A stretch of DNA of 64,000 nt, from the NCBI RefSeq assembly GCF_001931675.1, contig NZ_CP014839.1:2108001-2172000 (forward strand), given 5' to 3'. Positions 8,355 to 16,449 of this stretch are shown piece by piece; positions within the stretch are counted from its first letter, which is position 1; each line of letters opens with the position of its first letter. The stretch comes from Pandoraea thiooxydans. GTDB taxonomy: Bacteria > Pseudomonadota > Gammaproteobacteria > Burkholderiales > Burkholderiaceae. Below the pieces are notes generated by a model. The model made no database searches. It was not told the DNA's origin and worked only from the letters and a program-made list of their open reading frames with translations. Position numbers and translations under genes: made by a program.

Positions 8355-9194
8355 TCAAACGCTCCCTTCGATTCTGTCAAAACCTGTATAGATCACGCAT
8401 TCGTCGCCGCGCACGAAGCCCACCAATGTCATGCCGGTTTGTTCGGCCACTTTCACGGCCAGGTGGGTGGCGGCCGAGACTGCGGCGACGATCTCGATGC
8501 CCGCCTGAGCGGCCTTCTGCACGATTTCAACGCTGGCGCGGCTGGTCATCAGCACGAAGCCGTCCTTGCCACGCCAGCCGGGCGTGCGAGCCAGCGCGCC
8601 GATCAACTTGTCCAGCGCGTTGTGACGCCCCACGTCCTCGCGAAACAGCACGATCTCGCCTGCCGAAGAACACCACGCCGCCGCATGCATGGCGCCGGTG
8701 CGCCGCTGCAGTGCCTGGTTGCCGACCAGCGCCGCCTGCGCGGCGGCGATCGCCTGGCGGCTCACGCGCCGAGTCCGCCCAAGCGCAGCCACCTCGCGCA
8801 ATACCTCGGCCAGATTCTCCGTGCCGCACAGGCCGCATCCGGTACGCCCGGCCAGATTGCGACGGCGCACCTTGAGTTGTGCGAACGCGCGTGCGGCAAT
8901 GTCGATATGCATCGTGATGCCCTGCGGCGAGACGCTCGGCTCGGCGCCGTAGCACTCGCCCGGCTCGGCGATGATTCCTTCGGACAGCGCGAAACCCAAC
9001 GCGAAATCCTCCAGGTCGGCCGGCGTGGCAAGCATCACCGCGTGCGAGATGCCGTTGAACTCGAGCGCTACCGGCACCTCTTCGGCCAGATCGTCGAGCG
9101 CGCTTTGCCAGGCGCCCCGCCGGAAGCGCCGAACCTCGCGCGGCGCGTCCGGCGCCGGCAGCGCATCCAGATCGAGCGGATCAGCCGGCATCAT
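8355..9194 (-). CDS. fdhD: Formate dehydrogenase accessory sulfurtransferase FdhD
   Basis: FdhD (named FdsC in some formate dehydrogenase operons) passes sulfur to the molybdenum cofactor before its insertion into formate dehydrogenase. The protein has 279 residues. The catalytic cysteine motif CGLCG is present with Cys120 and Cys123, followed by the family segments GAMHAAAW and FREDVGRHNALDKLIG. It lies between fdsA and fdsD in the conserved order fdsG-B-A-fdhD-D. Position and motifs leave little doubt. Confidence 0.94.
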   Translation of the reverse strand: MMPADPLDLDALPAPDAPREVRRFRRGAWQSALDDLAEEVPVALEFNGISHAVMLATPADLEDFALGFALSEGIIAEPGECYGAEPSVSPQGITMHIDIAARAFAQLKVRRRNLAGRTGCGLCGTENLAEVLREVAALGRTRRVSRQAIAAAQAALVGNQALQRRTGAMHAAAWCSSAGEIVLFREDVGRHNALDKLIGALARTPGWRGKDGFVLMTSRASVEIVQKAAQAGIEIVAAVSAATHLAVKVAEQTGMTLVGFVRGDECVIYTGFDRIEGSV

Positions 9195-9212
9195 GATCGA
9201 CGTACCCGTTGG

Positions 9213-12116
9213 TCATTTGGCCCCCGCCGGCGCGGCGGCCGACTCCCGCTCGCGCAGCAACGCCAGCTGCTGTTCATTGAAGCGCGAGTAAGAACGCTGC
9301 CAATCCGACGGCTGCGTCACATGGCTGACCTGCACCGCCGTCACCTTGTATTCCGGGCAGTTGGTCGCCCAGTCGGAACTGTCGGTGGTGATCACGTTGG
9401 CACCGGACTCCGGGAAGTGGAAGGTGGTGTACACCACGCCCGGCTGCATGCGATTGGAAATCTGCGCGCGCAGGACCGTGGTGCCGGCGCGCGATTCGAT
9501 GCCAACCCAATCGCCTTCCTTGATGCCGCGATCCTCGGCATCGTGCGGGTGAATTTCGAGCAGGTCCTCATGATGCCAGTGCACATTTTCAGTGCGACGG
9601 GTCTGCGCCCCCACGTTGTACTGGGACAGAATGCGCCCGGTCGTCAGCAGCAGCGGATATTTGCGCGTCACTTTCTCCATCGACGGGACGAATTGCGTGA
9701 TGATGAAACGCCCCTGCCCGCGAACGAATTCACCCACGTGCATGATCGGCGTGCCTTCCGGCGCCTCGTCATTGCATGGCCACTGCAGGCTGCCCATCGC
9801 ATCGATCTTGTCGAACGACACACCGGCGAAAGTTGGCGTGAGACTGGCGATCTCGTCCATGATCTCGGACGGATGCGAATAATTCATCGGATAACCCAGC
9901 GCATTCGACAGCAATTGCGTGGCTTCCCAATCCGCATAGCCGGCCAGCGGCTTCATGACCTTGCGCACGCGCGAGATGCGGCGCTCGGCGTTGGTGAAAG
10001 TGCCATCCTTCTCCAGGAACGACGAGCCGGGCAGGAAAACGTGCGCGTACTTCGCCGTCTCGTTCAGGAAAATGTCCTGCACCACGATGCATTCCATCGC
10101 CGACAGGGCTTTGGCCACATGCTGCGTGTCCGGATCCGACTGCACGATGTCCTCGCCTTGCACATACAGGCCAAGGAAGCTGCCATCGACTGCCGCATCG
10201 AACATATTCGGAATGCGCAAGCCAGGCTCGGACTGCAGCTTGACGTGCCATGCCGCTTCGAACTGGCTGCGTACTGTCAGATCGCTGACATGCCGGTACC
10301 CGGGGAATTCATGCGGGAACGAGCCCATGTCGCACGAGCCCTGCACATTGTTTTGTCCGCGCAGCGGATTGACGCCCACGCCCTCGCGGCCGACATTGCC
10401 GGTGAGCATCGCCAGATTGGCGATGGCGATCACGGCGGTCGAGCCCTGTGCATGCTCGGTCACGCCCAGGCCATAGTAGATCGCGCTATTGCCCGGCGTG
10501 GCATAAAGTCGCGCGGCTTCGCGCACCCAATTGGCCGGCACACCCGTCATCGCCTCTGTCGCTTCGGGCGCGTGTTCGGGCCGGCTGATGAACTCACGCC
10601 ATTGCCCGAACGCCTTCTGCTCGCAACGCTCGGCAATGAAGCGCTCGGCAGCCAGCCCCTCGGTCACGATCACGTGCGCCATGCTGTTGAGCAGCGCCAC
10701 GTTGGTGCCGGGGCGCAGCGGCAAATGGTAATCGGCCTTGTAGTGCGGGCCGCTCACCAATTCGATCTTGCGCGGATCGGCAACGATCAGCTTGGCGCCG
10801 GCGCGCAGGCGCTTTTTCAGGCGCGAGCCGAACACCGGGTGGGCGTCGGTCGGATTGGCACCGATCACGAACACGACGTCGGTTTTGTCGATCGACGCGA
10901 ACGTCTGGGTCCCGGCCGATTCGCCCAGGGTCTGCTTCAACCCGTAACCGGTCGGCGAATGGCATACGCGCGCGCAGGTGTCGACGTTGTTGTTGCCAAA
11001 GGCGGCGCGCACCAGCTTCTGTACCAGATAGGTCTCTTCGTTGGTGCAGCGCGACGACGTAATGCCGCCGATCGAGTCGCGTCCGTACTTGGCCTGGATG
11101 CGCCGGAATTCCGAGGCGGCGTAATTGATCGCCTCTTCCCAGCTGACTTCGCGCCACGGATCGCTGATCTTGGCGCGGATCATCGGCTTGGTGATGCGGT
11201 CGGGGTGGGTTGCATAACCCCATGCGAAACGACCCTTGACGCACGAGTGTCCCTCGTTGGCCTTGCCGTCCTTGTAAGGCACCATGCGCACCACTTCGCT
11301 GCCCTTCATCTCGGCCTTGAAGGCACAGCCCACGCCGCAGTAGGCGCAAGTCGTGACCACCGAGTGTTCGGCCTGGCCGAGCTGAATCACCGTCTTTTCC
11401 TGCAACGTGGCGGTCGGGCAGGCCTGCACGCAGGCGCCGCAGGACACGCACTCGGAGTCCATGAACGGCTGGCTCTCGCCGGCCGACACACGCGACTCGA
11501 ATCCGCGCCCGGAGATCGTCAGCGCGAACGTGCCCTGCGTTTCCTCGCAGGCGCGCACGCAACGGTTGCAAACGATGCACTTGGACGGATCGTAAGTGAA
11601 GTACGGGTTCGACTCATCCTTTTTGTCCTGCAGGTGGTTCGCTCCGGCAAAGCCATAACGCACCTCGCGCAAGCCGGTCACGCCAGCCATATCCTGCAGC
11701 TCGCAATTGCCGTTGGCGGCGCACGTCAGGCAATCGAGCGGATGGTCGGAGATGTAGAGCTCCATCACGTTGCGGCGCAACACCTGCAGCCGGTCGCTTT
11801 GCGTGCGCACCTGCATGCCGGCCTCGACCGGCGTGGTGCACGAGGCCGGCGTGCCGCGCCGGCCTTCGATCTCGACCAGACACAGGCGGCATGAGCCGAA
11901 CGGCTCGAGCGAATCGGTCGCGCACAGCTTCGGAATGTTCACGCCGGCCTCGACCGCCGCGCGCATCACCGACGTGCCCGCCGGAACCGTCACCGACTGG
12001 CCGTCGATCGTCAAAGTCACATCGGTATCGGCATAGCGACGCGGCGTGCCGTAGTCGATTTCCGAAACCATGCCTGCCTGGGTTTTGCATCCGCAGGATG
12101 CCGATCCACAACTCAT
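9213..12116 (-). CDS. fdsA: NAD-dependent formate dehydrogenase, molybdenum catalytic subunit alpha
   Basis: A 967-residue catalytic subunit that oxidises formate to CO2 in the cytoplasm and passes electrons through Fe-S clusters to FdsB. Domains in order: [2Fe-2S] ferredoxin-like (about 30-105, Cys in KLCATDS, GSCRLCLVE and ASCTT), His-Cys3 [4Fe-4S] segment (HPLDCLTCAANGNC), two [4Fe-4S] motifs (CIVCNRCVRAC, CVSCGACVQAC), the Mo-enzyme [4Fe-4S] motif CAYCGVGC and the bis-MGD domains. The molybdenum ligand is Cys385 in ARVCHSPTGYG, not selenocysteine. The C-terminal molydopterin dinucleotide-binding domain occupies about 830-950. All cluster cysteines appear intact. Confidence 0.96.
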   Translation of the reverse strand: MSCGSASCGCKTQAGMVSEIDYGTPRRYADTDVTLTIDGQSVTVPAGTSVMRAAVEAGVNIPKLCATDSLEPFGSCRLCLVEIEGRRGTPASCTTPVEAGMQVRTQSDRLQVLRRNVMELYISDHPLDCLTCAANGNCELQDMAGVTGLREVRYGFAGANHLQDKKDESNPYFTYDPSKCIVCNRCVRACEETQGTFALTISGRGFESRVSAGESQPFMDSECVSCGACVQACPTATLQEKTVIQLGQAEHSVVTTCAYCGVGCAFKAEMKGSEVVRMVPYKDGKANEGHSCVKGRFAWGYATHPDRITKPMIRAKISDPWREVSWEEAINYAASEFRRIQAKYGRDSIGGITSSRCTNEETYLVQKLVRAAFGNNNVDTCARVCHSPTGYGLKQTLGESAGTQTFASIDKTDVVFVIGANPTDAHPVFGSRLKKRLRAGAKLIVADPRKIELVSGPHYKADYHLPLRPGTNVALLNSMAHVIVTEGLAAERFIAERCEQKAFGQWREFISRPEHAPEATEAMTGVPANWVREAARLYATPGNSAIYYGLGVTEHAQGSTAVIAIANLAMLTGNVGREGVGVNPLRGQNNVQGSCDMGSFPHEFPGYRHVSDLTVRSQFEAAWHVKLQSEPGLRIPNMFDAAVDGSFLGLYVQGEDIVQSDPDTQHVAKALSAMECIVVQDIFLNETAKYAHVFLPGSSFLEKDGTFTNAERRISRVRKVMKPLAGYADWEATQLLSNALGYPMNYSHPSEIMDEIASLTPTFAGVSFDKIDAMGSLQWPCNDEAPEGTPIMHVGEFVRGQGRFIITQFVPSMEKVTRKYPLLLTTGRILSQYNVGAQTRRTENVHWHHEDLLEIHPHDAEDRGIKEGDWVGIESRAGTTVLRAQISNRMQPGVVYTTFHFPESGANVITTDSSDWATNCPEYKVTAVQVSHVTQPSDWQRSYSRFNEQQLALLRERESAAAPAGAK

Positions 12117-12152
12117 TGTCTTGCTCCTGAGAAAGGCCTGTTGTCAGCGGCC

Positions 12153-13706
12153 TCAGGCCGCGGCAGCGTGTTGACCGGGAAGCCCGAAATCCTCGGGGAA
12201 ATGTTCCAATGCCGACATGACCGGATAAGGGGTCATGCCGCCCATCGCGCAAAGCGACCCGCTGAGCATGGTGTCGCACAACTCGCGCAACAGCTTGACT
12301 TGCTGGGCGCGCTGTTCGCCGCGCTGAATTTTTTCGATGACCTCGACCCCGCGTACCGAACCGATCCGGCAAGGCGTGCACTTGCCGCACGATTCCTTCA
12401 CGCAGAAATGCATCGCGTAGCGCGCCAGGTCGGCCAGGTTGGCGGTATCGTCATGCACCACCAGACCGCCATGCCCGACCACCGCTCCCACGGCCGCATA
12501 AGCCTCGTAGTCGAGCGGAATATCCCATTGCGACTCGGGCAGATAAGTGCCCAGCGGGCCGCCCACCTGAACCGCCTTGATCGGCCGGCCGCTGGCGGCG
12601 CCGCCGCCGTAGTCATGGAGCAGCTCGCGCAGGGTCACGCCAAAGGCCAGTTCGATCAGACCGCCCTGCTTGATGTTGCCGGCCAGTTGAATCGGCAGGG
12701 TGCCGCGCGAGCGGCCCATGCCGTAATCGCGGTAAAAGGCCGCTCCCTGGGCGAAGATGATCGGCACCGAGGCCAGCGTCACCACGTTATTGATGACGGT
12801 CGGCTGGCCGAACAGGCCTGCCAGCGCAGGGATCGGCGGCTTGGCGCGGACGATGCCGCGCTTGCCCTCCAGGCTCTCCAGCAATGCGGTTTCCTCGCCG
12901 CACACGTAAGCCCCGGCGCCCTTGGCCACGGTCAGTTCGAACGCACGGCCGGAGCCGAGCACATCCTTGCCAAGCCAGCCGGCGGCGCGAGCCCGCTCGA
13001 TCGCCTCGTTGAGCGTGGCGATCGCATGCGGATATTCGCTGCGCACGTAAATGTAGCCTTCGGTCGCGCCGGTCACCACCCCGGCGATGGTCATACCCTC
13101 GATCAAGCCGAATGGATCGCTTTCCATCGACAGGCGATCGGCGAAGGTTCCCGAGTCGCCCTCGTCGGCGTTGCACACCACATATTTTTGCGCGGCCTGC
13201 GCCTGCAGCACGGTGCGCCATTTGATGCCCGCCGGGAATGCCGCCCCGCCCCGCCCGCGCAAGCCGGAATCGATCAGCAGCTCACAGGCCGCCGCACCAT
13301 CGAGCGCCAATGCTCTGCGCAAGCCGGCCAGCCCGCCGTGCGCGAGGTAATCTTCGGTCGACAGCGGATCGGTAATGCCGATGCGCGCGAACGTCAGGCG
13401 CTGCTGGCGCTTCAGGTAGGGGTGCTCGTCGACCACGCCGATGCGGCTGGCGTGCTCGCCGCCCGCGAGCCAGCCGGCGTCGAACAGTTCGGCCACCCGT
13501 TCGGGTTCGACGTTGCCGTAACCGACACGGCCCTGCGCGGTCTCGACTTCGACCAGCGGCTCGAGCCACAGCAGCCCGCGTGAGCCATTGCGCACGATTT
13601 CAACCGACTCGCCACGACGTTGCGCCTCGGCGGCCACCGCGGCGGCGATTTCGTCGGCGCCCAGCGCCAGCGCAGAGGAATCGCGCGGAATATACAGTCG
13701 TGTCAT
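12153..13706 (-). CDS. fdsB: NAD-dependent formate dehydrogenase subunit beta (NuoF-like)
   Basis: A 517-residue subunit carrying FMN, the NAD-binding site and a [4Fe-4S] cluster. It reduces NAD+ with electrons from FdsA. The N-terminal thioredoxin-like region covers about 1-100. The FMN/NAD loop GLRGRGGAAFPAGIKW is near residue 148, and the cluster motif ESCGKCTPCRIG is near 438. The open frame extends upstream to 13946, but the ATG at 13706 (MTRLYIPRD) overlaps the fdsG stop by four bases. The longer N-terminus would only be the antisense-frame reading of fdsG. 36 bp separate it from fdsA. Confidence 0.95.
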   Translation of the reverse strand: MTRLYIPRDSSALALGADEIAAAVAAEAQRRGESVEIVRNGSRGLLWLEPLVEVETAQGRVGYGNVEPERVAELFDAGWLAGGEHASRIGVVDEHPYLKRQQRLTFARIGITDPLSTEDYLAHGGLAGLRRALALDGAAACELLIDSGLRGRGGAAFPAGIKWRTVLQAQAAQKYVVCNADEGDSGTFADRLSMESDPFGLIEGMTIAGVVTGATEGYIYVRSEYPHAIATLNEAIERARAAGWLGKDVLGSGRAFELTVAKGAGAYVCGEETALLESLEGKRGIVRAKPPIPALAGLFGQPTVINNVVTLASVPIIFAQGAAFYRDYGMGRSRGTLPIQLAGNIKQGGLIELAFGVTLRELLHDYGGGAASGRPIKAVQVGGPLGTYLPESQWDIPLDYEAYAAVGAVVGHGGLVVHDDTANLADLARYAMHFCVKESCGKCTPCRIGSVRGVEVIEKIQRGEQRAQQVKLLRELCDTMLSGSLCAMGGMTPYPVMSALEHFPEDFGLPGQHAAAA

Positions 13707-14179
13707 GCCGAAGCTCCTTCTTCCTGTGCGCGGGCCAGAATGGCATCGAATTTGGCTGGCGTCACTTTCGCATACAGCCGGTCGTTGATCAGCAGTGCCG
13801 GCGACTGCGCGCATTGCCCCAGGCAATAGATCGACTCGAGCCCCAGTGCCCCGTCGCGCTTGCCGTCGAACCGGCAACCGGTGTGTTCTTCGATGTGCGC
13901 GGCCAGCGCTTCGGTACCCATGCTTTGGCATGCCTCGGCGCGACACAGCTTGACAACCACTCGCGGCGGCGGACTATCGCGGAAATCATGGTAGTAGGTC
14001 AGCACGCCGTGCACTTCGGCACGCGAAAGGTTGAGCTTGCTGGCAATTTGCGGCACCAGTTCGGATGGCACGTAACCGGCGAGATCCTGCAATTCATGCA
14101 GCAACACGAGTAGTGAGGCGGGCTTGCCGGCATACCGCTCGATCACCGGCAGCAATGTTTCAGACGATTGTGGGGCCAT
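13703..14179 (-). CDS. fdsG: NAD-dependent formate dehydrogenase subunit gamma (NuoE-like)
   Basis: A 158-residue [2Fe-2S] subunit of the thioredoxin-like NuoE family. The four cluster cysteines are in KLCRAEACQSMG and IYCLGQCAQSPA. The start at 14179 (MAPQSSETLL) has GGAGA seven bases upstream. The in-frame start at 14215 would place the coding sequence into a perfect inverted repeat that looks regulatory. It is the first structural gene of the operon. Confidence 0.94.
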   Translation of the reverse strand: MAPQSSETLLPVIERYAGKPASLLVLLHELQDLAGYVPSELVPQIASKLNLSRAEVHGVLTYYHDFRDSPPPRVVVKLCRAEACQSMGTEALAAHIEEHTGCRFDGKRDGALGLESIYCLGQCAQSPALLINDRLYAKVTPAKFDAILARAQEEGASA

Positions 14180-14200
14180 GCGTTTATCTCCGGCGCGTTT

Positions 14201-14222
14201 AATATGCAAATACATGCATATT
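14201..14222. promoter_or_regulatory. Perfect inverted repeat upstream of fdsG
   Basis: AATATGCA-N6-TGCATATT has perfect 8-bp arms centred 32 bp before the fdsG ATG, at operator distance. A related TTTGCATATGA lies at 14437-14447, at the other end of the fdsR-fdsG spacer. A binding site for FdsR or another regulator is inferred from position and symmetry only. Confidence 0.55.
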
Positions 14223-14471
14223 TAATCTCGGCGTTTTCTGATATATCACGTACCGAACAGTAGTGGAAATCCGCTTTTCTTTCAATCCTAGGGAAACTAC
14301 CTACGCCTTGAATTAAACGGATATATCGATGAAATTATAATAATTTTTCTGGAAAAAAGCTTGCCGCCGGAGATTCGATCGGGCTGCTTATCAAAACTCA
14401 AAAGCAGTGAAGGCGAAGAATTTTAATCGTATTTTTTTGCATATGAAGCACTATGATCGTCGCTTCGCCGC

Positions 14472-15557
14472 TCAAACCGCCAGTTCCGGGAATAGATCAG
14501 CCAGCAATGTGACCTTACCGGTATCGCTACAACTGTAGCCCGGAATGGCGGCGACGGCCTTCTGATACGCGGCGCTCTGCATGATCGCCAGCAATGCCGC
14601 AACACTTGGGTTGTCCATTGCGTCGGCGGGAAAGATCAGGCTGTAGCGCTCGGTCAGAATCGGCAGGAAATCCAGATCGAATTGCGCGGCCGACGCTTCG
14701 ATGCCCAAGCCGGCATCGGCCTTGCCACTGGCAATGTAGGCAGCGACCGCGGCATGAGTGAGCTCGACCGTTTCGACGCCATGAATCGACGCGGGACCAT
14801 GACCGGTCTTGGCCAGCAACAAATCGAAAATAATGCGCGTGCCGGAGCCGCGCTCGCGGTTGGCAAAGCGCAGCGCACTGCCCGGTAGATCGTTGAACGA
14901 ACGGATGCCGTGCGGGTTGCCGCGTGCCACGATCAGTCCCAGGCTGCGGGAAGCCACATCGGCCAGCATGTAGGATTTGCCCCTGATCAGCGATGCATAA
15001 TGCGCCAGCACGGGCTTCGCAAACTCTCCCAGAGGCATGTGAAAGCTGGCCATCTCGCATTCGCCGCGCGCCAACGCCGCCACCGCCTCCATACTGCCCC
15101 GATAGCTGATATCGAGCGGCACCTCGGTGCGGGCAGCGAACTCCGCGAGCGCGGCCACCGCCATGCCATGGCTGGCAAATACGCGCAACTGCGGGCTCAG
15201 GTCGGCAACGGCTTCGTCCAGTTCATGCTGCAACTCCGAGGCCATGGTCTCGAGCAACGGCCCCAGACGGGCCAGCAGACGCTTTTCGCCCCAAATCAGC
15301 CGGCGCGAAAATTCCGTGAGTTGCGCGCCGCGGCCGCGTGCGGTCTCCAGCAGCGGCACGCCGAACGCATGCTCCGCATCTTTCAAATGGCCCCAGGCAC
15401 CACGGTAGGACAACCCCAGTTGCTGGCTGGCCGCCTGTAGATTGCCATGACTCTCCACGCTTTCCAGCAGCGCCACCAGCCGCTCCAGGGATTGCTCCCC
15501 CTCGGCCAGACGCAGACGCAGCTGCGGATAGATCGCCAGTCTTTTCATATGCTTCAT
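14472..15557 (-). CDS. fdsR: ModE/periplasmic-binding-protein-type regulator of formate dehydrogenase
   Basis: A 361-residue regulator. The N-terminal ModE-like winged helix-turn-helix spans about 10-110, with ESHGNLQAASQQLGLSYRGA as the recognition region. It is fused to a substrate-binding-protein-like domain (about 130-355) of the type that binds molybdate or other small ligands. This architecture matches FdsR, the regulator of fds operons in Cupriavidus relatives. It lies upstream of fdsG in the same direction across a 256-bp AT-rich spacer. A second in-frame ATG lies nine bases in (MKRL). The ligand is not deducible from the sequence. Confidence 0.85.
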   Translation of the reverse strand: MKHMKRLAIYPQLRLRLAEGEQSLERLVALLESVESHGNLQAASQQLGLSYRGAWGHLKDAEHAFGVPLLETARGRGAQLTEFSRRLIWGEKRLLARLGPLLETMASELQHELDEAVADLSPQLRVFASHGMAVAALAEFAARTEVPLDISYRGSMEAVAALARGECEMASFHMPLGEFAKPVLAHYASLIRGKSYMLADVASRSLGLIVARGNPHGIRSFNDLPGSALRFANRERGSGTRIIFDLLLAKTGHGPASIHGVETVELTHAAVAAYIASGKADAGLGIEASAAQFDLDFLPILTERYSLIFPADAMDNPSVAALLAIMQSAAYQKAVAAIPGYSCSDTGKVTLLADLFPELAV

Positions 15558-15857
15558 AGGACATGAAATAAAAGATAAATTACTTTAATTTTTCGGATTA
15601 AAAGCTTGTTTTAAATCTATTTTTTAAAATAACGCACCTGCTTCTTCATGTAAATGAATACCGAAATGAGTCGATTTCGCATTCTAGCCCGCTGGACCTG
15701 CAACGCAAGCGCCATGTCGTCACCAGCTCCACGAGACGCATTCAATCCCGGCAATGTTTGCTGGACGATCGAAAAATCGCATGATATAAATGCGACTCAT
15801 TTTTATTTCGATTTGCAATATGCTCTCATCTAATCCGAATCCGGACATCTCTATCGC
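15558..15857. other. Divergent AT-rich regulatory region
   Basis: No gene is visible. The segment separates fdsR (minus) from the DUF3325-PepSY-TonB operon (plus), and its left half is conspicuously AT-rich. Two short related sequences resembling Fur boxes lie at 15663-15678 and 15788-15802 in opposite orientation. Confidence 0.5.
15785..15808. promoter_or_regulatory. Candidate Fur box before siderophore receptor operon
   Basis: AAATGCGACTCATTT at 15788-15802 is an inverted repeat. Its complement contains AAATGAGTCGCATTT, close to the ATGAG-N4-ATT core of Fur boxes. A second copy of AAATGAGTCG occurs at 15664-15673. It sits about 55-70 bp before the first gene of an operon that ends in a TonB siderophore receptor. 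Assignment is by pattern and context. Confidence 0.45.
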
Positions 15858-16175
15858 GTGCCGCACTGGCGCGACCCCGGCCCCATGAGTCTGCTTGGCG
15901 TCGGACTGGCGTTCGCCAGCGCCTTGGCCGCTTGTGGGGCCGCCGAACGGCAGCGTTACTCAGGCTCCTTTTGCTGCTTGAGTCGCCTGGGGTGGATCAC
16001 CGCCCTGCTCCTGGCACTGCTGTCGTGGGCCGGCTGGATCGCCGCCGAAGGCTGGACGGCCGGCAGCGCAGCGACACTTATGGCGCTTGCCGCCGGCAGT
16101 GTGGCCTGGCCGTTCGCCCGCTTGCTGGTGAGGCCCGCGCCCTTGCGAGACAGGCGTGCGCGCCCTGTGGGCTAA
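15858..16175 (+). CDS. DUF3325-like membrane protein
   Basis: A 105-residue protein with about three hydrophobic segments (LLGVGLAFASALAACGAA, WITALLLALLSWAGWI and TLMALAAGSVAWPF). Small proteins like this, often DUF3325, accompany PepSY and TonB siderophore receptor genes in beta-proteobacteria. The GTG at 15858 is used. An in-frame ATG at 15885 (MSLLGVG) is equally plausible, since neither has a clear ribosome binding site. It overlaps the next gene by 20 bp. A role in iron uptake is inferred from the operon. Confidence 0.65.
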   Translation: MPHWRDPGPMSLLGVGLAFASALAACGAAERQRYSGSFCCLSRLGWITALLLALLSWAGWIAAEGWTAGSAATLMALAAGSVAWPFARLLVRPAPLRDRRARPVG

Positions 16176-16425
16176 AGCCGCCGCCGGCGTGCTGCTCGGC
16201 CTGCCGCTGAGCCTGGCCGCATGCGGCGCGCTCAGCTATGCGTGGCCCGGCACGCGCTGGCAGAGCACGGTGAATGCGGTGCTGCTCGCCTTTTTCCCGT
16301 TATGGCTGGCCGTCATATCAGTCGCCGTGGGACAGCGCTCGGCGCGGCAGACGTGGCTGGCGCTCGGCGTCGCCAATCTGCTGGCGTTCTCGGCACTCTG
16401 GGCCGCACGCCTGTGGCACGGGTGA
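16156..16425 (+). CDS. DUF3649-like iron uptake membrane protein
   Basis: An 89-residue protein with three predicted helices (about 5-30, 36-58, 64-86), starting with GTG inside the previous gene. It resembles the small DUF3649-type proteins that pair with PepSY proteins in siderophore receptor operons. The 24-bp gap to the PepSY gene and the overlap with the upstream gene indicate one transcript. No catalytic motif is visible. Function unknown beyond the association. Confidence 0.65.
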   Translation: MRALWAKAAAGVLLGLPLSLAACGALSYAWPGTRWQSTVNAVLLAFFPLWLAVISVAVGQRSARQTWLALGVANLLAFSALWAARLWHG

Positions 16426-16449
16426 ATCACTCGATCGAGGAGTTTTGAA

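Noticed and set aside
8286-11894. 1202-codon plus-strand open frame antisense to fdhD and fdsA
   Set aside because: It mirrors the reverse complement of intact, well-recognised genes; its translation is His/Arg/Gln-rich, low in hydrophobic cores, and fits the third-position GC bias of the real genes.
12153-13946. Longer fdsB start giving 597 residues
   Set aside because: The extra 80 residues overlap fdsG in another frame and do not belong to the NuoF-like family; ATG 13706 with the 4-bp overlap is normal coupling.
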